From the NCBI RefSeq assembly GCF_902459465.1, contig NC_047066.1:20339047-20403046 (forward strand): a stretch of 64,000 nucleotides of DNA, in the 5' to 3' direction. A model generated the notes under the pieces. The model was not told the origin of the DNA. It did no database searches and saw only the letters and a list, made by a program, of their open reading frames with translations. Positions 58,801-64,000 of the stretch are shown here, piece by piece. The position numbers and the translations under genes are program-made. Each line of letters opens with the position of its first letter. Position 1 is the stretch's first letter. This DNA is from Asterias rubens. Lineage: Eukaryota; Echinodermata; Asteroidea; Forcipulatida; Asteriidae.

Positions 58801-61633
58801 TCAATTCTTACCATAGAACCGTAGGATGGTGACGGAATCACTTCTAAAGTTTTTGTCTTTCCTTTTGTTGCCAGGTATTTCAGAAATGGGAATTTATCGG
58901 ATCTCTGGCTCCTCAGCTGACATCTTGGGGTTAAGAAAACTCTTTGAAATGAGTAAGTCGATTAGTATTAATTTCATATTGTGATTGTGACAGTCAGTTT
59001 GGTTTGATTGTGGAAGATCGTTTTCTCTGTTTGACTAAACATTTTTGAAACTTATTTCATGATTGATAAATGATGGCGCTGTTCAAATCAGTGACACTTC
59101 AGTTTACTTATAAACCATAAAACTATAGAGTCTTGATTACATGTTTTATGGATAAGGTTCAGGTCTTGGTATTATCTTGTTTTCCCTTTGATTCTATGAT
59201 CCAGATGTGCATATAAGTGCTTTCAGACGCTGAACAGTATACTCTGCTCGTCTCTTCAGGTTCCTCCTGAAGACAAGCAGAGTATAATGTTCCAACATCG
59301 AGACCAAACCATCTCTTTTCATATTTATATTTATAGTTACACTTCAGTAATTTTTAGTGTTACATGACAAGAGGAACTGAAAGGATAATAGAAATCAATA
59401 GACCTGAGATGACATCATAGTTATGATAAAACTGAAGGATATGCCCCGAAACAAAGATATTACTAATAGTGAGACTGCAACATAGGCCTGGATAGCACAG
59501 TTAGTAGAGTGCCTGTACGTTAATCTGGAGGTCGTTGTTCATGTCCCGTTCCAGTCAATTGTTACTTGTTTACACCCAACACTGTTATTAATAAGAAGTA
59601 ACTATAAATACTAAATAGTTAACTTGCGGGTACAACCATGTATAAGATCTTTTGTGAGGGAATGTTGGCTCAGTGTTGGCTCTGAAAAGAGCCGATGTGG
59701 TCTTGACGTTTCAAACAAGTATACCCTGCTCGTCTTCAGGAGAAATTTATTTATATTGAAACATTTTGTTTCCAAATGACAGATAGCAAACACATTCTTA
59801 CCAAGCTGAAGCAGGCTGAGATACACGCTGTAGCTGGTCTCATCAAACGTTACTTCAGAGATCTCCCTGAACCCATCTTCACTCAGAATCTCTACTGTAA
59901 AATAAAGGATGGCTTTGGTAAGCCTCAATTCCTCCTTACTTTCTACTTAGATCTGTTGACAGTTCCTTAAAGGCACTGGACACTATTGGTAATTGTTGGC
60001 ATACATGTAAACACTTCTTTTGTAAATAGTATAAAACATTGCAAGAAGTAGCTCCCTCTGAAATAACAAAGCTTTTGAGAAAGAGGTAATTTCTCACTCA
60101 AATATTTGAAATGTGTACAACAAGGGTGTTTTTCTTTAATTTTTCTCTTGCAACTCCGATGACTAATTCAGTTATTTTTATTTTATGTATATGTTGGGAT
60201 ACACCAAGTGAGAATCTGGTCTTTTACCAAACGTGTCCAGTGCCTTTAATGGCACTGGACATGGACATGTTTGAACATAATTTATGGAACCTACAGAATA
60301 TGTAACTGCAGCACTCCACTGCCTTAGGACTTTGCCTCCCCCAACTGTTGTCTGATCGTCACCACTATTTTTTTTCCGTTACTTGAAGCCCTGAAGGATC
60401 CTGATGCGAAGAGAGAGTGCATGATATCAATCATGCAGACTGTACCAGAACCAAACATAACCATCATAAAATACCTGTTCAGACATCTCAAAAGGTGAGC
60501 ACGTCTCTTAACACTTAATTCCTAAATGCAAAGAAATGGTTAAAGGGTGGCTGTAAAACTCTGTAAAACTCTGCAGAGTCGATACTGTCAGGCCATCAAC
60601 TATTTTTTTCTCCAATTGTACCATAGGTATTTGGTTAGTAAGCAGTTTGCAACCGCTAATTCTATTTTCTTATTCATTCCGAAGTAGCGCCCTCTTGTGG
60701 TCAAACATTTTATCTTGGTATATAAATATCTGGAGAAAGTATAAGAAGAGACTAGGCTGTGAGTGAGTTCTACAGCATGCCCTCCTATTAACTTTGGTTT
60801 TACCCTTACACACTGATGTGTGTTAGCACCTCGGTACTTTCCCAGAGTTCTGTTAGAAAAAATCACAGGCATTATTGCTTGGGTGAGATTCGAACACACA
60901 GCATTTTCAATTCTAGAGCTTGCACGGTAGCTAGAGGCAGTTAAAAAACCTATATTATAATCTATCAAAGTTTTCCCTATTGTTTGTTTTGGTAGAAGTT
61001 TTACTTTGCTTCACCATCTAGACAGATACCGGTGCATAATGAAATGCTTATTGTTATCACGCTTTGGAGCCTTGTGTTTTTACGTTCGTGCATTTTCTGT
61101 ATCTGCACCCACTCTCTGGAACTCTCTTCCATTACATATACGAGCTTCAAAGTCTCTGGACATTTTCAAAACATTGCTGGAAACTCACTTATTAAATTTT
61201 TCTTATCTTTAACTTTCTGTTTGTTATTTTTTACCACTTGTTTTTGCCAGGGTGCTTATGTTAATCTGCTTAATTCAAGGTGCTGTTCTTTCTAAGCTAT
61301 GTAATTTGTTTATATTTTTGTTACTCTCTTGTTTTTTTGTTTGTTTTGATGCGCCTCGCTCGGAATAAGTTCAGTCTTAGATAGATGGCGCTCTACAAGT
61401 TTTAACTATTATTATTATTATGCAGAGTGGCAGATAATGAATCAGTCAACAAGATGCATTTACATAACCTTGCCACAGTGTTTGGCCCCACCCTGCTTGG
61501 CCCAGCCTCCAAGCCCTCTCCCCTGGCCACTGGTGACAACAAAGCCTTCATTACCGGGATCATGGGCATGTCTGACGCCATGTCACAGGTCGGAATTCTC
61601 TTCTACTACCTTGAGCATTATAACTATGAATAG
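25857..61633 (+). CDS. BCR/ABR-like: BCR/ABR-like RhoGEF-RhoGAP, complete
   Basis: Dual regulator of Rho-family GTPases: the DH-PH unit promotes exchange and the C-terminal RhoGAP inactivates Rac/Cdc42-type GTPases. Exons: 25857-25896 (1B, MAVNHAGRRKTLE), 26731-27603, 31887-32062, 32962-33078, 34958-35143, 35593-35740, 45495-45547, 51193-51318, 51417-51529, 51643-51734, 52102-52205, 53165-53209, 55692-55751, 55873-55935, 56159-56296, 56493-56535, 56967-57035, 57314-57513, 57629-57685, 58448-58619, 58875-58952, 59783-59917, 60389-60494, 61426-61633 (TAG). All phases agree; 1133 aa with 1B. The N-terminus is acidic with YxN motifs (about 186, 205) and a Pro/Arg stretch (about 257-270). DH is about 370-575 (TLFFKIPELADVHREF), PH about 580-775 (YTLLMSSDYERSEWKEAI), C2 about 795-905, RhoGAP about 935-1125 with the arginine finger in GIYRISG, and NKMHLHNLATVFGPTLL. 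BCR and ABR fit about equally; the vertebrate BCR kinase region is not recognisable. Confidence 0.95.
25963..26102. mobile_element. Foldback MITE
   Basis: Arms of about 36 bp: GGATAACTTTCCGTATGGCG with CCACCACTTTTTCA on the left, mirrored by TGAAAAAGTGGTGGCGCCAT and CCGGAAACTTTTCC on the right. It lies 66 bp after the 1B exon donor. Confidence 0.85.
26325..26695. mobile_element. TTAA-MITE family, copy 2 (reverse orientation)
   Basis: Ends GACACTAGACACCTTGGG and CAGTGTCCAGTGCCTTTAA, with the family inner block in reverse orientation (CACAAAAGTTGTGTGCTTTC). It ends about 35 bp before exon 2 of the BCR-like gene. Confidence 0.75.
27604..31886 (+). other. Intron 2 of the BCR-like gene
   Basis: 4.3 kb, AT-rich. 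Contains a 21-base C run (28879-28899), a C-run/A-run pair near 31601-31630, scattered ACATGTACATGTA-type short repeats and a degraded GGGCCCAAT-type foldback near 28130-28290. No gene seen. Confidence 0.6.
28879..28899 (+). repeat. Poly-C homopolymer, 21 bases
   Basis: An uninterrupted run of C in an AT-rich intron. Its length may be unreliable in assembly. Confidence 0.9.
32145..32249. mobile_element. Small foldback element
   Basis: Imperfect inverted repeat: GGTGCATGCTGGTCTAGC is mirrored by GCTAGATCAGCATGCACATC, flanked by matching GCGCTGTGGG / AGCGCTTGTGC-type arms. Intronic. Confidence 0.7.
34885..34945 (+). repeat. ATTGATTG simple repeat
   Basis: Imperfect run of ATTGATTG units ending 12 bp before the exon at 34958. 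It provides part of the intron end. Confidence 0.8.
35266..35480. repeat. Composite dispersed repeat
   Basis: Starts with an (AAT)n tail and ATATAGCGCTC (reverse SINE/LINE-type 3' end). It is followed by a copy of the CTTCACGGAGG / CCCTGGTCATTCCCTTG family also at 12042 and 46622. Confidence 0.55.
35808..36060 (+). repeat. tRNA-derived SINE, composite
   Basis: Has a CCTAGTGGTTAAGAGCACGG head and GTGGGTTCGAGTTTCGTGAC B-box, then GTGTCCTTAAGCAAGACAC. A second B-box-like GTGGGTTCGAATCCCTCCC follows at about 36010, as if two tRNA-derived heads had fused. Confidence 0.65.
36460..36584. mobile_element. Foldback MITE
   Basis: The AGCCCGGTTCATACTTCCTG arm is mirrored by the right arm ending TGAACCGGGCT; GCGAATG is also mirrored inside. 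Intron 6 of the BCR-like gene. Confidence 0.8.
37215..37290. repeat. Reverse-oriented SINE/LINE tail fragment
   Basis: Begins with (AAT)n, then ATAGAGCGCTTAATACAAGG and AAGCGCTGAACAGG, typical of a retroelement 3' end read in reverse. Confidence 0.5.
39325..39568. repeat. Recent tandem duplication, 122 bp x 2
   Basis: Copies 39325-39446 and 39447-39568 differ at about one base in what I compared (ATCTTTGG vs ATCTCTGG). Both begin GACTTTGACACAATTAATTG. Intronic. Confidence 0.92.
39785..39925. mobile_element. Foldback element, CCTAACTTAGGAC type
   Basis: GGATTAATCCTTTCTCGAGT and CTCGTCCTAACTTAGGAC are mirrored by CTCGTCCTAAGTCC and AAGATTAATCCTAAGTTAG. Resembles the MITE at 9278. Confidence 0.55.
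40574..40959. mobile_element. TTAA-MITE family, copy 3
   Basis: Bounded TTAA-AGGCAGTGGACACTATTG ... CAATAGTGTCCACTGCCT-TTAA, 386 bp. It shares the inner ACGAATTTGATTTCGAGACC block. The TTAA at both ends is consistent with piggyBac- or Kolobok-type target use. Confidence 0.88.
41162..41170 (+). repeat. Left target-site duplication TCCATTTAG
   Basis: Nine bases repeated exactly at 45431-45439, directly outside both terminal inverted repeats. Confidence 0.93.
41171..41318 (+). repeat. Left terminal inverted repeat, 148 bp
   Basis: Identical over its length to the reverse complement of 45283-45430; homology stops after CGTGTACA. Confidence 0.95.
41523..41756 (+). CDS. Unrecognised small open frame in transposon, 77 codons
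   Basis: Runs from an ATG (MYYNNNDFPG) to ICEQCDSKDAK and a stop. It has a CxxC near its end and no domain I recognise. It could be the 5' exon or relic of a transposon protein with a zinc-binding motif. The only support is its length in a GC-rich zone beside the terminal repeat. Confidence 0.25.
   Translation: MYYNNNDFPGTAAGPWPPRQNSMVFICGRELVTCRIIISKLKKDSQLLSVLSTILGEEITPTASMNICEQCDSKDAK
42078..42280 (+). repeat. Internal direct repeat of transposon, unit 1
   Basis: Pairs with 43036-43240. Shares CTTTTGATCATTGTTTGGAC, CAGCTTAAAGTTTGCTAATA and a downstream TTCAAGTGCCAT(C/T)AAAATA. Diverged by scattered substitutions. Confidence 0.85.
43036..43240 (+). repeat. Internal direct repeat of transposon, unit 2
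   Basis: Second copy of 42078-42280. It lies just beyond the stop codon of the helicase relic, with its end at about 43240. Confidence 0.85.
43266..45042 (-). pseudogene. RecQ-like DExH helicase relic in transposon
   Basis: Reads on the - strand as the first RecA-like lobe of a RecQ-type helicase. The segment FAARKLSLDKFKSQQVNAL is followed, one frame over, by Walker A in LPMGFGKSLIFQ (44905-44925), then VVVLPLKALAVDQL, SILFASPESL and the DExH box FVDESHCVSKW (DESH codons 44535-44546). A donor at 44520 (TG|GTATGT) joins an acceptor at 43357. Exon 43266-43356 restores the frame and adds FRKCYGQLGQLRSILNQSIV and a stop, matching the usual order after the DExH box. Damage: a frameshift near 44950, a 31-bp insertion at 44728-44758, no upstream start codon found, and no second helicase lobe. 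Confidence 0.75.
45283..45430 (-). repeat. Right terminal inverted repeat, 148 bp
   Basis: Perfect inverted match of 41171-41318. Its outer end is followed at once by the second TCCATTTAG. Confidence 0.95.
45431..45439 (+). repeat. Right target-site duplication TCCATTTAG
   Basis: Second copy of the 9-bp duplication. The exon 7 acceptor of the BCR-like gene follows at 45494, after a T-rich tract. Confidence 0.93.
46391..46428. other. Strong hairpin, 14-bp stem
   Basis: TACCATGGAGCAAT and ATTGCTCCATGGTA pair perfectly around a 10-base loop. Function unknown. Confidence 0.85.
46622..46805. repeat. Dispersed repeat (same family as 12042 and 35317)
   Basis: Carries CTTCACAGAGGAAACTAAGG, CCCTGGTCATTGCCTTGGTG, GCTCATAGGACGCCCTTTCC and ATACATGCCTGATGC. 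Confidence 0.6.
48461..48500. other. Perfect 40-bp palindrome
   Basis: The first half GTCAATGTGTATATAGTGTG is followed by its exact reverse complement with no spacer. Symmetry breaks at 48460/48501. Confidence 0.95.
48924..49188. mobile_element. TTAA-MITE family, copy 4 (truncated)
   Basis: Reverse orientation. The inner block (CACACGAAGTTGTGTGCTTT) and one end (AATTACCAATTGTGTCAACT) are present; the left end is missing. Confidence 0.7.
49515..49874 (+). repeat. tRNA-derived SINE, near full length
   Basis: A-box TGGCCGAGTGG (49524-49534) and B-box GTTCGAATCCC (49584-49594) are set as in a Ser/Leu-type tRNA head. Then come CACTTGTGTCCCTGAGCAAT, AATTGCTTCTCTCCACCCAG, AAGCGCTTTTTAATAATGG and a terminal ATT repeat. 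The 57744 copy shares all parts. Confidence 0.85.
50595..50690 (+). repeat. GATT/GGTT simple repeat
   Basis: Imperfect TGATTGATTGGTTGG-type runs in the intron. Confidence 0.75.
50730..50845 (+). repeat. SINE body fragment
   Basis: Retains CTTGTGCCCTTGAGCTTGAT, ATAATTGCTTCTCTTCACC and AAGCGCTTTATAAATGCC of the tRNA-SINE family; the head is absent. Confidence 0.6.
50850..50991. mobile_element. Foldback MITE
   Basis: CAAATATTGAGTGGCT and AGTGGAATGGGAGGAATATT are mirrored by AATATTCCTTCCATTCCACG and AGCCACTCAATATTTG. It ends about 200 bp before exon 8 of the BCR-like gene. Confidence 0.9.
53165..53209 (+). CDS. Candidate 45-bp microexon of the BCR-like gene
   Basis: Encodes 15 residues, SSSPSGSFRLNSSGR, phase 0 on both sides, so it can be skipped without a frameshift. 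Upstream is a strong pyrimidine tract ending CATCCAG, downstream AGG|GTAATC. It would add a Ser-rich loop to the PH-domain insert between the exons at 52102 and 55692. Confidence 0.6.
53210..55691 (+). other. Intron 12 of the BCR-like gene
   Basis: 2.5 kb, AT-rich. Contains two GGGCCCAAT/GCTTAGCA-type foldback relatives (54366-54520 and 55232-55378) and nothing that looks like a gene. Confidence 0.6.
55232..55378. mobile_element. Foldback MITE with GGGCCCAAT ends
   Basis: GGGCCCAATATCGTAAAGCC at the left is mirrored by GCTTTATGCAATTGGGCCC at the right; the inner GCTTAGCA / TGCTAAGC also pair. Same family as 13973. Confidence 0.85.
56832..56920. mobile_element. Short relative of the 8780 foldback MITE
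   Basis: GGGGAGACTTAAATGCTAGA, GCAGCAGACTTACCAGGTAA and CCATTGTTTACGT match the 8780 element, but the middle and much of one arm are missing. It ends 46 bp before exon 17. Confidence 0.75.
57744..58090 (+). repeat. tRNA-derived SINE, near full length
   Basis: CGGCCGAGTGGTTAAGAGC head, GGTTCGAATCC B-box (57808-57818), CACTTGTGTCCTTGAGCAAG, GCTTCTCTTCACCCAGGGG and a GCGCTATATAAGAATTTG end. Intron 19 of the BCR-like gene, sense orientation. Confidence 0.85.
59230..59300. repeat. Hairpin-forming dispersed motif
   Basis: ACAGTATACTCTGCTCGTCT is mirrored by AGACAAGCAGAGTATAATGT. The same words recur at 59700-59750 and 7456-7480, suggesting ends of a small non-autonomous element. Confidence 0.6.
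59485..59580 (+). repeat. tRNA-derived SINE fragment
   Basis: GGCCTGGATAGCACAGTTAG with a degenerate B-box and TTGTTTACACCCAACA end, like 18551-18660. Confidence 0.5.
59967..60249. mobile_element. TTAA-MITE family, copy 5
   Basis: TTAA-AGGCACTGGACACTATTGG ... ACGTGTCCAGTGCCT-TTAA, shorter (283 bp) with an internal loss. An extra GGCACTGGACA follows directly, as if a second end had been left behind. It starts 49 bp after exon 22. Confidence 0.8.
60990..61421 (+). mobile_element. Truncated non-LTR retrotransposon (LINE) 3' end
   Basis: Encodes the C-terminal block typical of CR1/L2-like reverse-transcriptase ORFs: AFSVSAPTLWNSLPLHIRAS, then SLDIFKTLLETHLL (about 61087-61200). It then runs through an untranslated tail (GGCGCTCTACAAG) to an ATT repeat. 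The 5' part is missing, as usual for LINE copies. It abuts the last exon of the BCR-like gene. Confidence 0.75.
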
Positions 61634-63588
61634 TACATGTCTCAGTACAGAGCCCCCTTGCTATTGATTTACAATATACATGTAACTCTGAACTATCTTG
61701 GCTCTTGTGGATCAAAGATCAGAGCTCAACTCACATACAAGCATTGTAAGATTTGATGGCGTCAATACTGCACAGTCAAAACTGTATTTTGGGACCAGGC
61801 ATATCATTTATATTTGAAGTTACCCACACTGTGTGTAACTTTGTATAATTCTTTATTCAGGTATCACAATACATGTATACAAAGATATACAAATGTTAGT
61901 ACAATAGGTACACTTATTTAGTAACAAATGTGATGTGTGATGCATATAGCCGGTAAATTTCCTGAATTGCAATGTGTAGAAGGTTCCTAAAATTGCAAGT
62001 AATCAATTCTCAGAAATGTTCACTTTGTCAAACTGTATATCTGTTACATGTACTTATAGGTCTACTGTATGTGGCTCCTTTATTACGTACTGTGTAAAAT
62101 TAGCCATTCATCGCATGCAAACAGTTCTTGATTGGTTTCCAGATCATTAGCCATGTTGGTTTCTCACAATTAATGAGAATTTTCTGTTTGGCTATTAGTA
62201 GTGTTTTGTGGGTTCTTTCTCAGAATCCTTATAATTATACCTTGTTAAGAAAATCTAAATAACCTTGGAAACTGTACATAACAGAAAGCCAAGGAAGTCT
62301 TATAAAGCAGAAAGTTTCATAATATAACCTTATCTAATATGCAGATTATACATATTTCGTAAAAGTGTGTACTATTCTAGTAAGAATTCAAATGTCTTTG
62401 ATTTATTACTCTGATGAGGCAACACAGATCATTGCAAAAATTATCAACTCAACATATTTTTGTATAACCTATATTTTTCCACTGATAACTTCAGTACTAA
62501 TTAAAATGTACCCTGATGCAGAAGAGTTATTTTGATAACTATAGTGTAATTTATTTGATTAATAAGCTAAGTGTCCTAACATGTTTACTCAGAAGAGATA
62601 TAGTTGTATATATTATGCTGTAAAAGTTGAAATTTATATTATGTAGATAAAAGTAGTTGATGTAATTGTCGCAGTCTTTTAATACAGTACATTTATCGTG
62701 TCAAAGTTTGTTGATTTGGGTTATTTTCTAGAGATGTGTAACTTTTGGTTATCAACCCATTTAACATTGAAACAAACCGCGATACTAATGTTGAGGTCCC
62801 TGTTATGTTTTTGTTCAGGGAGTGGTTTACAAATGGTGTGTACAATGTTGATGTCACATGATCAAAAGTGTTGTTAGTGTGACCATACATGGGAAATGTA
62901 GTCTGGTCTCATTCACGTTTGAGGAGAGAATCTTATGTTTGTATACAGGAAGCCAAACCAAGATGGTGGTCAAAGTTAATATAAATTTGTAAACTGAAAT
63001 ATGTAGTGGCCTGCCAACAGGTGTCCAAGTCTTGTGTTAAACCTGAGAGCTTGGTATATACGAATAATTATTGATGACGCTTTACTCACTGTGAAGTTGA
63101 TGTGTATCGTGGGCTCTCTTGAATTTGTTCTAGGGTATTTTCTAGAAGTTGGCAACTATAGTTGGGACTGTTCTTGTGCAAGGGTTTAAAGTTGTTTTGT
63201 TTGTACTGACCTGTTTATTTCTAATCTCAATTTTTTCCCCTAAAACAAAGGTACCGTTGAACCATTTTCTTTGTAACTATTTAATAGCAGGCAAATAACC
63301 ATTGATCATCTTATTTGTATAATCTTATTTGCATAATCTTATTTGCATAATCCAGTACAACTAAGAAATATTTAGAATGCATTGATATATTATAAAACCA
63401 TCACACAGTTGTCTGTAGTATTTCTCTATCCACTGATAAACTACTCAGATTGAAATGTAGCAAAAGTTATACTTGGAATATAGGCTTATTATACTCAGAA
63501 ATCTATAGCATTTATGAAGTCTGAGAATGGGTTATATAATATTTCCTCAAAGCATATTATGTTTGTTTAATAGTATACAAGATACAAT
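61634..63588 (+). other. 3' UTR / downstream flank of the BCR-like gene
   Basis: About 2 kb, AT-rich, with no convincing open frame. No clean AATAAA was found close to the stop; an ATTAAA-type hexamer occurs near 62500. The 3' end is therefore undefined. Confidence 0.5.
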
Positions 63589-63970
63589 TTAAAGGCAGTG
63601 GACACTATTGGTAATTACTCAAAATAATTATTCGCATAAAACCTTTATTTGTTACGAGTAATTGGGAGAGGTTGATGGTATAAAACATTGTGAGAAATGG
63701 CTTCCTCTGAAGTGCCATAGTTTTCGAGAAAGACGTAGTTTTCCACGAATTTAATTTCGAGACTTCAGAATTAGAACTTGAGGTCTCGAAATCAACCATC
63801 TGAACGCACACAACTGTGTGACAAGGGTGTTTTTTCCCATTATTATCTCGCAAGTTCGATGACCGATTGAGCTCAAATTTTCACAGGTTTGTTATTTTCT
63901 GCATATGTTGAGATACACCAACTGTGAAGGCTAGTCTTTGATAATTACCAATAGTGTCCACTGCCTTTAA
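63589..63970. mobile_element. TTAA-MITE family, copy 6
   Basis: 382 bp, TTAA-AGGCAGTGGACACTATTGG ... AATAGTGTCCACTGCCT-TTAA. The closest match by eye is the 40574 copy. Confidence 0.88.
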
Positions 63971-64000
63971 AAAACAAAAAGATATAGGCCTATGCATAAA

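Overview
This is a stretch of AT-rich animal genomic DNA. Genes are split by GT-AG introns, and there is no operon structure. It holds three genes: the 3' part of a RASAL1/RASA4 (CAPRI)-type Ras GTPase-activating protein (+ strand, about 764-12481), a complete PRPF19/Prp19 ubiquitin ligase and splicing factor (- strand, 17514-23587), and a complete BCR/ABR-type RhoGEF/RhoGAP (+ strand, 24525/25857-61633). I reassembled each gene exon by exon from splice signals, reading frame and recalled family sequences. The gene content and the repeat landscape (many short foldback MITEs, tRNA-derived SINEs with ATT tails, a TTAA-flanked MITE family) suggest an invertebrate deuterostome. An echinoderm, possibly a sea star, is my best guess; this is inference, not proof.

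Layout. 1-763 is intronic. 764-12481 carries eleven exons of the RasGAP: RasGAP domain, PH domain, Btk zinc motif and C-terminal tail; the C2 domains lie off the left edge. 12482-17513 is intergenic and repeat-rich. 17514-23587 is PRPF19 in eleven exons, predicted 510 aa. 23588-24524 is a 0.94 kb head-to-head interval shared with the BCR-like gene. That gene has two candidate first exons, then a large acidic exon with two YxN motifs, then DH, PH, C2 and RhoGAP exons to 61633. The rest, to 64000, is 3' flank with one more MITE.

All three proteins are ubiquitous eukaryotic regulators: Ras inactivation, spliceosome activation/ubiquitin ligation, and Rho/Rac cycling. There is no sign that the cluster is a functional unit.

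The most distinctive object is a 4.26 kb DNA transposon (41171-45430) in intron 6 of the BCR-like gene. It has perfect 148-bp terminal inverted repeats and a 9-bp target duplication. Its cargo is a decayed, spliced RecQ-like helicase, and no transposase is recognisable. Its right end lies only 64 bp before exon 7. Other notable items are a truncated LINE whose tail supplies sequence next to the last splice acceptor of the BCR-like gene, a perfect 40-bp palindrome, and at least six copies of a TTAA-bounded MITE.
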